Source of the DNA: Azolla caroliniana
Taxonomy: Eukaryota > Polypodiophyta
Assembly: GCA_043228905.1 (NCBI GenBank)
Contig: JBHGNT010000005.1
Coordinates: forward strand, 868,001 to 932,000
Length of the DNA: 64,000 bases
Reading direction: 5' to 3'
Under the pieces are notes generated by a model, which was not told the DNA's origin, did no database searches, and saw only the letters and a program-made list of their open reading frames with translations. A program made the position numbers and the translations under genes. This document shows positions 34,081 through 45,544 of the stretch, in pieces (position 1 is the stretch's first letter; each line of letters opens with the position of its first letter).

Positions 34081-35890
34081 AAATCCTCTCGGTTCTCGCC
34101 ACCGAGGGACTCGCGGTTTCGCTCGTGGTTCGGTCGCACCGTCAGGAACTGGACCGAATGACGCCCGTCCTGACTCTTGGCCCTCGCGTAAGCCGACCCG
34201 TTGTCCAGCACCTTGGCCTCCATCCGCGCTGCCGTAATGTACGGTTCTCCCAGTATGACCAAGTGCGAGGACGTCTCCTGCACAAAGAAGTGTTGATCTA
34301 TCTCGACGTCGCCGATCTTGACTCGCACGTTTGGGAAGGCCTCGTGTAGTTCCTCGGTGGCGCGCGTCCCCGCCCGTATCTTCCACCCGTGCTTAGTGTT
34401 GATCGGCCATTTCCCCTTCTTGTAGAAGTCCATGGACATCAGGTTTATTTCAGAACCGTGGTCCACCAGCGCCACCACCGGTCCTTGAACATCTCCGATC
34501 TTCACCGGGGTTTCCGTGGTCGCTCGGGCCTAGTGTGGCCTCGAATAGTGGCTCTCCGCCCACTCGTCTTCCAGCGCCATGTCCTCTATGTGCGCCGTCC
34601 GCACCTCCACCGGCCTTTCCGGTTCTGCCTCCGTTGATAGCCTCTTCCTCTTCACCAAGTCCACGATGGAGTCGTGGAACTCCTTCTTGGCGATTCCGAG
34701 CACCTCTCGCAACGACAGTTACACTTTGCTGTCGAGGATTCGTTCTTCCAGGACCTTTCGTAGGTCCGTGGTCCTTTCGATCTCCATGCCCAAATGGTAT
34801 CTTCCCTTCTTATGGTTATCCCGGGCACTGGACTCACTGGCCTCGTTCCGTTTCGGCCCGAATCGGGTTTCGTATCTCTGTGAGGGTCCTGCCCCTCCGG
34901 TTTTACCTACCCGTTTGTCTTCAACCAGAGTCTCGTAGTTTTGGCAAGCTGCTTCTACGAAACCCGTCTTTTCTTCGACCAGGTCACTCCACCCGGTTAC
35001 CCCCTGGACCCGCTTCTCCGCGCGGTCCCCCCCGTCTTTCTTTAGTCGGGCACCGGCGAGGCCTTCCAGCACCGTCGGCCAGAACCCGGCTTTGCTCTCC
35101 TTCCGGGCCTCGTTGCCTCCGACCCGAATACCAGCTGACGTTGAGTAGTGGACGGTCTCCGCGTGCCGGGCCGCCGCCTCTTCCATCAGCCTTTTCATTC
35201 CTCCTCGCCCGTCGTTTCGGTTCAGCGCCCTCCGGGTATCGCTGGCGTGCACCCGACCTTCCCACAGGTACACTACCCGGCTTCTCAAAGCCTCCGCAAA
35301 GTCCCCGCAGTCTTTCCGGATGTGGCCAACCTCGTTGCACCACATGCACCTATTTCCTGCCGGAGGCCGTTGGTCACGAGCCTGTTCGCCACCTTCCCTC
35401 CGAGCTTGGGCGATCTGGAGATCCTTTACCGCCCGTGTCAACTCCTCCAAAGCTGTTCCCCCAGACGAGCCTCTGACCACGCCGGTCAAAGCCGAACCGG
35501 TTTCGGGCCACTCCCGGGTCTCTTTCCTTCGCGCTTGCAGTATCGGTTCGAGCTTCCTTGGTGCGAGAGGACCCGTCCCGGTCGCCCTTGTATCAGCCCA
35601 CTCCCACCGTTTGTCAAAACGGCCGCAGACTCTTTTTACCGCGGCCCAGTCGGCCGTCAGCCCGTCTTCGGTTTCCAGTAAGGAGCCCACTTGCTCCTGA
35701 TCCCGTGCGTCAACCGATTTGACAAACAGTAGGACATGACTTGTGTCCAAAACGGTCCGATCGAGCGCCGAAAGGCGCGCAAAGCAATCCTCAAACTCTG
35801 GAGGAGTGCCGACACATTTCTTCCTTTGTTGGGGGATTCCACCCACTCCATGAAGCCCCGCTTTGAAAGTCGAAGCGCGTCATCCACCGG
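34077..35890 (-). pseudogene. Element G gag-protease, N-terminally deleted
   Basis: Begins abruptly at DDALRLSKRGFMEWVESP, about residue 115 of A gag, fused to LTR sequence. Frameshifted near 35800 (LLQ/SLRIA). Then zinc knuckle CMWCNEVGHIRKDC near 35345, TAA at 34719, TAG at 34530 (Trp in HWARAT), protease VDHGSEINLMS near 34465 and VILGEPYIT. Ends GAT TTT TAG at 34077. Unlike A and C it has no stop between the gag core and the knuckle, confirming that those stops are mutations. Confidence 0.87.
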
Positions 35891-35897
35891 GGGAGAA

Positions 35898-36530
35898 ACG
35901 TGCGTGAAGAAACGAGGCGGGACCACCGGGGTCTTGAACCGAAGAGTAGGTGATAGGAGGGGAAAGAGAAAGAGAAAGACAACCGGTAACGTATGAGCAA
36001 AGAAACACAGGGACACGGCCCGTCAACGCAGAAAACACGAATGGACACAGAGACAGAGAGACACGAATGTTTGTATATTAACAAATGACACAAAACAACA
36101 GAGCACACGAGCGGTTACAACCAACCAGGCCGGCGAACAGATGTCGATGCCTGTTTGTCTGCGCACTAAAGGGGATAGGATGGAGGTGCTGCCGGAAGCA
36201 CACAGGCGTTCCTCGAAGCAGCGCGAGCCTCCCGAAATCCTGCAGAGAAGAGCGATGGAGAATGAACAGAGGAGAAGCGTTCGGTTACGGTTCGACCGCA
36301 CTTCGTCCTCCTCAATGCGTGATCCCCTTCTCCCCTGCGTCTCCCTCTTCTTTATAGCGTCCAGAAGGGAGCCGTCTCCCTCATTTACTTCCTACCTACC
36401 GAATCTAACTACCCAGGATATACCTATGTACCTAATCCCCTATTATATACATTAAGGGCGCACACACGCGAAGAGCCGGTTCACGCGCGCTATGCACTGA
36501 TTGCGCTAAGGGACGGTTTTCTTCACGACA
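35898..36530 (-). repeat. Element G 5' LTR, truncated at its 3' end
   Basis: Matches 29837-30485 from CGTGCGTG onward. The first ~17 plus-strand bases, which include the terminal TGTCG, are missing. The left boundary is approximate. Confidence 0.85.
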
Positions 36531-36534
36531 GCGT

Positions 36535-37665
36535 GTATCTACAACTAAATTCGCACCGAATTCCATCTGTTGTAGATAACCATTGAATTGACCGGAAAAG
36601 TATTCTCTTTCGCCATCCGACCGCAGGCACTTGATCTTTCTTCTTGTTTCTGTTTCCACGAACCCTTTGAGGTCCCAGAAACAATCGAAGACTTCGCTCT
36701 TCCTCTCAATGAGGTAGATCCACGTGTGCCACGTGTAGTCGTCGATGAAGGAGACGAAATATCGGCTCCCGCCAAGACTAACGTTTTGTGCTGGCCCCCA
36801 CACATCGGAGTGTATCAAGTCGAGCTTATTCCGGCTCCGGTTACACTTGTTGGGGAAGGGAAGTCGGTGTTGCTTCCCAAGCTGGCAGGCTTCACAAATT
36901 TGTGCCTTCCGGCCACTAAATTTGGGCAATCCGAACACCACATGTTTAGATTGCAGGTCTTGAACCCGTTGGTAGTTGACTTGGCCTATCCGCTTGTGCC
37001 ATAAGTCGATGTCCGACTCAACTTTTTGTCCCTTAGCAAATATTGCGGTGCCCCCGTCAGTAGAGTCGAGGATGAACATCCTCCCATCTCTGCGCCCTTG
37101 CGCAATAACACGGCCTTCTTCCTCAATGCAGCACCCAAGGTGTATAAACCAAACCTCCATCCCTTGGTCGACGATCTGTCCGACCGACACCAAGTTCTTC
37201 GTGATTGTCGGAACATGTAGCACATTCATGAGTTTCCCTTTCTGCCCGACATGGCTCAAGGGAACTTCACCGACATTCGCGATCGGATGCGGAGTGTCGT
37301 CTCCGGTTGCGACTACTCATGGTTGCGTCGGTTTCTCTAGGTACGAGAACCACTCCTTATGGCTCATCATGTGATTTGACATGCCGGAGTCGACGTACCA
37401 CACCTCATCCGATTTTGGGGTGGTCTGCTTCATTGAGTTTGCTTCGTGTCTTGTCACGAAGATTGGCCCTTTTCCGGCTTCTCTGAATCCTTCGGCGTAG
37501 TGCGACTGTTGCCGATTTCCTTTGTCGGTCTATCTGGAACCTGTTCCGGACCCGGTTCTCTCCGAATCAATGCGCTTTTTCCAGCACTCGCTCTCCCTGT
37601 GACCTTTCTTGCCACAGTACCAACATTCTGCGACGGATTTCCCTTGCCGGTTCTCGTCGCCTTGA
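36535..37665 (-). pseudogene. Element F nucleocapsid, protease and integrase N-terminal part
   Basis: Minus strand from the H insertion: zinc knuckle CWYCGKKGHRESEC near 37620-37580; protease VWYVDSGMSNHM (DSG at 37383-37391); GAG_pre region DLWHKRIGQVNYQRV; CEACQLGKQHRLPF; LIHSDVWGPAQ; SFIDDYTWHTW; RSDGEREYFSGQF. Small lesions occur (for example a stop near 37533 and one in CSYSWL near 37320). It stops at EFSCRY where G is inserted. Confidence 0.83.
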
Positions 37666-37670
37666 CTTCC

Positions 37671-38469
37671 TGTTGGGAGACAGGTCCCTCCGGATGGGAA
37701 GGGAAAAGAACAGTGCCGACGAACAAACTCGGCCGAATCCGTATGAGGTGGACCCGGCTACGAAGAGCCGGATGATACAGACTCGATATGAACCAGATGA
37801 GGAGTACCCGGTTACGAAGAACCGGATGGTACAGGCCCGGTGAGAACCGGAAGAGGAGTACCCGGCTACGGAGAGCCGGATGGTGCAGGCTCGGTGAGAA
37901 CCGGAAGAGGAGTACCCGGCTACGGAGAGCCGGATGGTGCCAACCCGGTATGAACCGGATGAGGAGTACCCGGCTACGGAGAGCCGGATGATACAGGCCC
38001 GGTGAGAACCGGAGAAAGAGACATATTTGTAAATATGTTTCTGAGAGCCCATCGAGGCTATATTTGTAAATAGCCGAAAAGTCATATTAGTATAAATATG
38101 AGTTAGGGCAAACTTTTAGGTAGTAGTCATTCTTGTTGGTGCAAGAATATAGAGAGAGTGCGGAACTGTGTACAGAGAGAGAGAGAGAGAGAAAGAGGTC
38201 ATTGCCTCTGTTGTAACCGCCGCCTGTGGCGAAGATCGTGAGCACGAGGTCGTTGCCTCCATGAACTCACTGTTTTGTACACTCTTACATAGTGACAGTT
38301 TGCAGCCTGTGGGCTGCCGTGGTTTTTCCCCTAGTTTGGGGTTTTCCACGTAAACCTCCTGTGTATCTTCCTCTTCTTTGTGTCATGTTCTATTTCCCGT
38401 TTTCTGTGTATCATTCTAAGCTCGGTTGTGGCCGAGCGTTGCGCATAAGGAACGTTGTAGTTCCCGTCA
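37671..38469 (+). repeat. Element H 5' LTR
   Basis: 799 bases, TGTTGGGAGA to TTCCCGTCA. Contains the minisatellite (about 37785-38010), the palindrome CATATTTGTAAATATG (about 38023), a TATA-like TATAAATA near 38091 and a (GA)n tract near 38176. Confidence 0.93.
37785..38010. repeat. 54-base minisatellite in H 5' LTR
   Basis: About four imperfect copies of a 54-base unit. Each carries the inverted repeat CCGGCTACGGAGAGCCGG (6-base stem, 6-base loop). An open frame on the minus strand through it only reflects that 54 is divisible by three. Confidence 0.88.
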
Positions 38470-38471
38470 AG

Positions 38472-38483
38472 TGGTATCAGAGC
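38472..38483 (+). other. Primer-binding site of H
   Basis: TGGTATCAGAGC two bases after the LTR, initiator tRNA-Met type. Confidence 0.92.
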
Positions 38484-38486
38484 GAA

Positions 38487-39362
38487 ATGACACAGAAAAT
38501 GGACGTATCGTTTGGCGGCATGTTCAAGCTCACCGGCTCCAACTATTCAGTGTGGAAGTCGAAGATGAGGGACATGCTCGTGGTTAAAGACCTCTAGCTG
38601 CCGGTTCAGTTCGGGGACAAGAGACCGGACAAAATCGACGCCGCGATATGGGAGGTGATGCACATGAAGACAATGGCGTACATACGGTGCTTCATCGACA
38701 TGAGCTTGTACAACAACTTCAATGAAGAGAGCAAGGCTCATGAGCTCTGGGAGAAGATCGGCATAATGTTTCAAAACAAAAATGTTGTTAATCAGGTTTC
38801 GGTATTCCGGAAGCTAGTAAGACTCCGGTACCAAGATGGCTCCAGCATGGCGGAGCACATGAATGCCTTCCAGGGGCTAATACACCAGGCAACTTCATTG
38901 GAAGTACCTCTCGCCGATGAGGTACTTGCGCTACTCCTGCTCGGTTCCCTCCTGGATAGCTGGGAGACGTTGGTTGTCACTTTCGGCAACGCCGGGCCGG
39001 AAGGAAAACGGTTATCCCTAGCAAGAGTAAAGTCGAGCTTGCTAGATGAGCAGGCGCGTCGGAAGGATAAAGATACGAGCTCCGACTCCAAAGCACTCCT
39101 TACTGAATCGGAACGCGGAAGACAGAGAAACCGTAGTCCCCAGAACCGGGAGAAGTCGGGGACACGGTCAAAGTCAAGGGGGAGGCCTACTTGCTTCTAT
39201 TGCGGCAAGCCGGGATACTTCCAAAAGAACTGTTGGCATTTCCGTAAAGAAAAGGAAACCGACGGTACCGATTCGAAGCAAACCCCGGACCGGAACGGTA
39301 AAGACCGAAGGGGGCCGGACCAGAAGGGAACGATGGAAATCACGGCAAGTGAAGAAGTCTAG
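38487..39362 (+). pseudogene. Element H gag
   Basis: ATG 38487 lies four bases after the primer site. MTQKMDVSFGGMFKLTGSNY matches copia gag starts of the LTR_gag/UBN2 kind. TAG at 38595-38597 interrupts it early. The frame continues with LWEKIGIMFQNKN, SLLDSWETLVVTFGN and a zinc knuckle CFYCGKPGYFQKNC, in which the His of C-X2-C-X4-H-X4-C is replaced by Tyr. TAG at 39360 separates it from protease. Confidence 0.87.
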
Positions 39363-42300
39363 TTGATGCTCATCACCGAGGAGTGTGAGATAAACCTTGC
39401 CGGCGACGAGATGACCTGGGTGGTAGACTCCGGAGCATCGTTCCACCTTACCCCAGACCGGAAATGCTTCTCATCCTACTCAGCCGATGACCACAACTGT
39501 GTCCGGATGGGGAATGAAGGTACATGCCGAATTGTCGGCATAGGAGACGTGCGGATGTCAACACCAACCGGATGCAAGTTGCTGTTGAAGGATGTCTGAC
39601 ATGTTCCGGAGGTTCGCCTGAACCTGATATCAGCCGGTCGGCTAGATGATGAGGGCTACACGGGTAGCATCCAGAACGGTGTCATGAAGTTCAGCAAAGG
39701 GAGCCTGATTGTGGCTCAGGCCTGGAAGGTCAACACACTGTACTTGATGAATGCCCGGTTATGCCCGGAAGAAGTGAACGTGGCTTCCGACACTACCGGT
39801 GAGTTGTGGCACAAGAGGCTGTGTCATATGAGCGAGAAGGGGATGAAGAGGCTTGCAGACGACAACCTCATTCCAGTGAAGGACGTGCACTTAGAGAAGT
39901 GCACTGATTGTCTGGTCGGTAAGCAGAACCAGACCTCCTTCCGACCAAGGCCATTGATGAGACGTAATGCACCACTGGAGTTGGTGCATATGGATGTGTG
40001 TCAAGTAGACACGAAGTCACATGCCGGAGCGCAGTACTTCGTGACGTTCATAGATGACCACAGCTGGAAGCTGTGGGCCACACCGCTGAAGACGAAGGAT
40101 CAGGTGCTATCCGTCTTCAAAGAGCTCCACGCGAGAGTGGAAAGAGAAACCGGCCGGAAGCTGAAGGCGGTTCGAGCAGATAACGGAGGTGAGTACCGGG
40201 GGCAGTTCGAGGAGTACTGCCGCTCAAAGGGAATCCGGCTCGAATTTACCGTGCCGAAGACGCCGGAACTAAACGGACTGGCCGAGAGGATGAACCGGAC
40301 CATAATGGAGAGGGTCCGAAGTATGCTAGCGCATGCAAAACTACCCAAGAAGTTTTGGGCTGAGGCACTGTCGACGGCGACATATGTGATAAATAGATCA
40401 CCCTCAGTACCCTTGGACGGAGACACGCCACAGAGAGTGTGGACCGGTAAGGACGTGTCCTACCGGCATCTGAAGGTGTTCGGGTGTCTCGCGTACGTGC
40501 ATGTAGCAAAGGACCGGAGAGGAAAGTTAGATCCAAAGACCCGGCCATGCATATTCCTTGGTTACGGTGACGATGAGTTCGGCTACCGAGTGTGGGACCC
40601 GGTCGAGAAGAAGGTATTCCGGAGTCGAGATATTATCTTCATGGAGAACAAGACGCTCGCCGACTGGGAGTCGGAGGAGAAGATAATGAACTCCGTGTTG
40701 ACCGGTAAGGATTAGTAGACCCAACCGGAGAGAGACCGGTTAGCACTCGAAGAACCAGCCGAATACAGTGAGGATACCGAACCGGCAAAAGAAGAAGTAG
40801 AGGAAGCTGAGACCGGAACCGGCCTAGACCCCGAATCGGATTCGGATGAAGAGCAAATGGAGCAGCCGGCTACCGAAGCCCAAAGACGGAGATATCCTCT
40901 CAGAGAGAGAAGGGCCCCCCGGAGATTTCCGGATGCAGAGCATGTTCTGTTGACCGATGAGGGGGAGCCGGAAAGCTTCAAAGAAGCGAAGGATGACACC
41001 CACAGCCGAAAATGGTTAAGTGCCATGCATGACGAGATGGATTCCCTGCATGAGAACCATACGTACAAATTGGTTGAGTTGGAAAGCTAACACTCCGAAA
41101 CAAGTGGGTGTACAAGTTGAAACCGGGAGAACCGGCAACCCCCTGAGATACAAAGCCAGGATCGTGGTGAAGGGGTTCCAGCAGAAGAAGGGCGTGGACT
41201 TCAACGAGATATTTTCCCCGGTAGTAAAGATGACCTCTATCCGGGCGGTGCTGAGTATAGCAGCAAGCATGGACCTCGAGGTAGAGCAGCTGGACGTGAA
41301 GATGGCGTTCCTTCACGGCGACCTCGAAGAGGAGATCTACATGGAGCAACCTGAAGGATTCGTGGAGAAGGGGAAGGAGCACCTGGTATGCCGGTTGAAG
41401 AAGAGCCTGTACGGACTGAAGCAGGCTCCTCGACAATGGTACCGGAAGTTCGACTCCTTCATGAACGATCAAGGGTACCACAAGACGCAGGCCGATCACT
41501 GCGTGTTTGTGAAGAAGTTCGAAGGAGGCGATTTCCTGATACTCCTCCTGTACGTGGATGACATGTTGATCATCGGACGAGACCAAGTAAAAATACGGAT
41601 GCTGAAGAAGGCTCTCAACCGGACCTTCTCAATGAAAGACTTGGGTCCGGCAAGACAGATGCTGGGGATGCATATCATTCGGGACCGGTCAAAGAAGCAA
41701 TTATGGCTGTCACAGAAGAAGTACGTGACAAAGATGCTTCACCGGTTCAACATGTCAGAAGCAAAACCGGTCAGATCGACACTTCCGGCAAACTGCAGGC
41801 TATCCGGTAAACAAAGCCCGAGGACGAAAGCAAAGAAGACAGATATGATGAAGATTCCATATGCCTCTGCTGTCGGGAGCTTGATGTACACAATGGTTTG
41901 TACCCGACCAGATATAGGATATGCAGTCGGAGTGGTGAGCCGGTTCATGAGTAATCCTGGCAAGGAGCACTAGAACGCGGTCAAATGGATACTCCGATAT
42001 TTGAAGGGCACCTCAAATATGTGTCTCCGATTCGGCTCAGGAAAACCTCAACTTGACGGTTTTACCGATTCGGACATGTCGGCTGATGTGGATACCAGCC
42101 GGTCTACATCCGGGTATGTGATGACATATGCAGGGGGAGCTGTTTCGTGGCAGTCGAGGCCTGCAAAAGACGGTTGCATTGTCGACCACAGAGGCGGAGT
42201 ACATGGCGGCTGTGGAAGCCATCAAGGAAATATTATGGATGAAGGACTTCATCGGAGAGCTCGGTATCCGGCAAGAGGAATACCGACTCTATTGCGACAG

Positions 42301-42529
42301 TCAAAGTGCCATCCACCTTGCTAAGAATGCGGCCTACCATTCTCGGATGAAGCATATCCAGCGAAGATATCACTGGATCCGGGAAAGAGTAGACGACCAG
42401 GAGTTCGCACTGACGAAGATCCACACGGCCGAGAACGGGTCAGATATGCTGACCAAAGTGCTGACACCCGACAAGCTGGATGCATGCCGGAAGAGGATCG
42501 GACTGATAAGACACCCCATGCCGGAGTGA
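39363..42529 (+). pseudogene. Element H pol: protease, integrase, RT, RNase H
   Basis: Protease WVVDSGASFHLTPD near 39418. GAG_pre LWHKRLCHMSEKG. Integrase shows VHMDVCQVD, VRADNGGEY and GLAERMNRT. Reverse transcriptase shows DVKMAFLHGDLEEEIYM and YVDD at 41551-41562. RNase H shows FTDSDMSAD, LSTTEAEYMAAVEA and DSQSAIHLAKNAAYH. Stops: TGA 39597, TAG 40713, TAA 41088, TAG 41971 (Trp). Frameshifts lie near 41091, 41130 and 42165. Every main catalytic motif survives, so decay is by point lesions rather than large deletion. Confidence 0.9.
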
Positions 42530-42539
42530 AGGGGGAGTT

Positions 42540-43073
42540 TGTTGGGAGACAGGTCCCTCCGAATGGGAAGGGAAAAGAACAGTGCCGAATCCGTATGAGG
42601 TGGACTCGGCTATGGAGAGCCGGATGATACAGACCCGGTATGAACCGGATGAGTACCCGGTTACGAAGAACCGGATGGTACAGGCCCGGTGAGAACTGGA
42701 AGAGGAGTACCCGGCTACGGAGAGCCGGATGGTGCAGGCCCGGTGAGAACCGAAAGAGGAGTACCCGGCTACGGAGAGCCGGATGGTGCAGGCCCGGTGA
42801 GAACCAGAAGAGGAGTACCCGGCTACGGAGAGCCGGATGGTGCCGACCCGGTATGAACCGGATGAGGAGTACCCGGCTACGGAGAGCCGGATGATACAGG
42901 CCCGGTGAGAACCGAAGAAAGAGACATATTCGTAAATATGTTTTTGAGAGCCCATCGAGGCTATATTTGTAAAAAGCCGAAAAGTCATATTAGTATAAAT
43001 ATGAGTTAGGGCAAACTTTTAGGTAGTAGTCATTCTTGTTGGTGCAAGAATATAGAGAGAGTGCGGAACTGTG

Positions 43074-43110
<37 letters not shown>

Positions 43111-43382
43111 GTCGTTGCCTCTGTTGTAACTGCCGCCTGTGGCGAAGATCGTGAGCACGAGGTCGTTGCCTCCGTGAACTCACTGTTTTGTACACTCTTA
43201 CATAGTGATAGTTTGCAACCTGTGGGCTGCCGTGGTTTTTCCCCTAGTTTGGGGTTTTCCACGTAAACCTCTTGTGTATCTTCCTCTTCTTTGTGTCGTG
43301 TTCTATTTCCCGTTTTTTGTGTATCATTCTAAGCTCGGTTGTGGCCGAGCATTGCGCATAAGGAACGTTGTAGTTCCCGTCA
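42540..43382 (+). repeat. Element H 3' LTR
   Basis: 843 bases; longer than the 5' LTR through about one more minisatellite unit (array about 42625-42910) and a longer (GA)n tract near 43077-43105. Confidence 0.93.
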
Positions 43383-43387
43383 CTTCC

Positions 43388-44117
43388 CCAGTTTCCGGAG
43401 GGTCCGGAATTGCTATCGGCATCACCTTGGTGCCTTCTTACTTGATCCCGTCGGCCGCCTCCATTGCGTACCGACTCGTCTCATCCGCCACGACCACGGG
43501 GCCTATCTCCCTTCGTGTATAGCATCTTGTTGTCGGCATGCGTGCTTGTCGACGCACCCGCGTGGTTCTCCACTACCAGGAGCATCGACTATAAGTCGAA
43601 AAAGGACGACGTATTCTCCTGTGTACACACAGCAGTTCGAAACGCCCCGAACTTCGACGCCAAACCCCTCGACCATCTCGCTTTCCTCAATGTTCACATC
43701 GATGGAAGCTAAGGAGTCGCATATGTCCTTAATCCTCGACGTATAGTCAGCCACCGACAAATCGCGTTGCCGTAGGTTGCTCAACTCCTCTCAGAGCTGA
43801 AGCTTCCTGGCTGTGGTGCTTGCGGCAAAAATCTTCTTCAGATTTTCCCACGCACCCTTCGGCGTTTTTGCATCCCGAACGTAGCTTAATAGTTGTTCAC
43901 CCACACAAGATGTGAAACAGTACAACACTCTGCTCGCCGATTGTTCCCATGCCGGGAAGTCTTTGTGTGTCGAATCGGGTGCTGTGTCATTTGCTCCATC
44001 GACATAGCTCCAGTAACCGTGTCCAAGCAGGTATTGGTACATGTTGTAAGACCAAGACGCATAGTTGTTTCTTTCGAGCTTCTCCGTCGGAAGCAAGCTA
44101 ACCATTCCTCTATCCAT
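43388..44117 (-). pseudogene. Element F gag, frameshifted
   Basis: ATG at 44117 (MDRGMVSLL; an internal ATG aligns with the D gag start). NYASWSYNMYQYLLGHGYW and DAKTPKGAWENLKKIF match D gag. TGA near 43791 interrupts LQLRQELSNL. The frame resumes as LRQRDLSVADYTSRIKDI and is then lost. It ends at the H insertion, upstream of the zinc knuckle found at 37580-37620. Confidence 0.85.
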
Positions 44118-44203
44118 CGGTTTTCTTGTTCTTCTTCGTTGGTTTTTTTTTTCCCTTCAAGCAAAATCGACTGCAGAGGTTCTCAACCCTCGCGCTCTGA
44201 TAC

Positions 44204-44215
44204 CATGAAAAGAAT
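44204..44215 (-). other. Primer-binding site of F
   Basis: TGGTATCAGAGC on minus, abutting the LTR. Confidence 0.88.
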
Positions 44216-44643
44216 TGTGTGCGGAAGCAATATAGGAAACCGAACAATAGAAAACGCAGGTTTAATGGAAAGCCTAGGTTTGCACAGTACGCATGGGAGA
44301 GACAAAGAGAGAGTAAACACAAGAACTTAATTCAAAAGATAATACTCAATCTATACATAGGATGTGCTCAGTGATCACTTTTATACAAGCCCTAACAATC
44401 GGGCTGACACAAGTATTGACAGTACTTGACTGCTCATAAATGAGCCTCGACTCTTACTCCCAAAACTATTCCTTACGAGGAATATCTTTCTAACGGCCTT
44501 TTGGTCTACGCACCGATACGGCCTTCCTACGCACCGGTCTGCGTACCGATTTCCAACCGATCTGGCCTAACCGATCGGTCCCAACCGATCCAGTCCTTGG
44601 CTTGCTCAGCTGATTCGGCTTATGTTGAGCTTGTCTCTCAACA
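44216..44643 (-). repeat. Element F 5' LTR
   Basis: 428 bases; on minus TGTTGAGAGACAAG to CTTTTCA. Alignable with D LTRs at both ends. The partner is outside the window, so the right end is placed by analogy at CTCAACA. A similar LTR start lies at about 63340. Confidence 0.8.
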
Positions 44644-45540
44644 AGACTTTTAACTTCAATGTAGAAAACCTAAGAATCTATAACCGGTACATTTGGTTCG
44701 TTGAAAGACTTTTATGATAGAAAGACGGTAGTTTGAAATTTTGTCATAAACTTGTTTGCTTGTTTGTGAATTGCCTTTATATCAAGCATTTATATCCTTT
44801 AAATGTGAAATGGACATAGTTATAATTTAGTTAAATGAAGGAGGTGTATATAAGTTAAACTAAACCTTTTAAAAGAGTTCCTCCTCATTTCAACAAACTT
44901 CCTAGAGCTAAATCTAAAGCCTCTTTTTTTTCATAAATAATGACTTTCATCACAAAAGAAAGAAACGCCATCGTGACTAACTTACAACAAAATATGGAAC
45001 CCTTCCAAGGATCTAAATACTAATATGACAACAAACTTAATGTCACCCTACACACCAATTCAAACGATGAATATGATGATATGTGACCTTGTAGAGTTCT
45101 CTCTCTTTGTGGTTGACATTTCGTTAGTCTCTAACAATGTCAATTCCCACAAAAGAACTCATTTAAACCTTAAAACATATTTTCTCACCCCAACTTGCGA
45201 ATCTAAAGTCTCTCTCTCTCTCATCCCTTAATTACCCCCTTTATGATAAGTCAAGGGCTTGTTAAGCCCTTCACCTTTTTTCTTTTCCCAAAAAACAATA
45301 TTCTTCATTAGAAGAAATTCTACATACATGACGAAATGATTAGTCTGACAACATTATAAAGGTTGTTGCCATGATGGGCCAATAAGAGAGCTCAACGACT
45401 CAGAGTGGAAAACTAAAAAGAATGGATGTCCATATGTTCATCCATGTAGTTGTCCATATGTTACATCATTATTCTTCCGTTCCCTCATGCTCATCAACAT
45501 ATGTAATAAATACCACATTTTTGTTTCTTATAATATATCA
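44644..45540. other. AT-rich intergenic sequence
   Basis: Base composition drops sharply to AT-rich at the edge of F. I see no gene. The inverted repeat AAGGGCTT-GTT-AAGCCCTT near 45253-45272 is followed by CACCTTTTTT, which looks like a terminator but has no partner gene. Confidence 0.6.
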
Positions 45541-45544
45541 GTAT

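Larger units (their letters stand above)
29837..36530 (-). mobile_element. Element G: Ty3/gypsy, minus strand, 5' end damaged
   Basis: Flanked by a perfect GCGT duplication (29833-29836, 36531-36534). The 3' LTR at 29837-30485 is complete. The 5' LTR lacks its last ~17 bases, and the primer site and roughly the first 115 gag codons are gone, so one deletion removed the LTR-gag junction. Pol is the most complete of the minus copies. Confidence 0.9.
37671..43382 (+). mobile_element. Element H: Ty1/copia, plus strand, degraded
   Basis: LTRs 37671-38469 and 42540-43382, flanked by a perfect CTTCC duplication (37666-37670, 43383-43387). Primer site TGGTATCAGAGC at 38472-38483 and polypurine tract GAAGGGGGAG before the 3' LTR. 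Copia domain order. At least six stops and three frameshifts. The LTRs hold a 54-base minisatellite whose copy number differs between the ends. Confidence 0.93.
29118..44643 (-). mobile_element. Element F: outer Ty1/copia host, minus strand, left end outside window
   Basis: Copia pieces at 29118-29836, 36531-37670 and 43383-44215 plus a 5' LTR at 44216-44643 join into one element when G and H are removed. It is related to D (similar gag, integrase and LTR start TGTTGAG). The RT, RNase H and 3' LTR must lie left of B, beyond the window. It is the oldest insertion of the nest by position. Confidence 0.85.

Noticed and set aside
37785-38010. CRISPR-like regular repeats
   Set aside because: Units are head-to-tail with no unique spacers, lie inside an LTR, and no cas genes exist in this eukaryotic sequence.
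37567-38085. Minus-strand ORF with 18-residue repeats (SVAGYSSSGSHRA)
   Set aside because: It lies in the H LTR minisatellite. The unit is 54 bases, so any open frame repeats; no start context or conservation argues for a protein.
45253-45284. Hairpin plus T run as a bacterial-type terminator
   Set aside because: No transcription unit ends here and the region is plant intergenic DNA.
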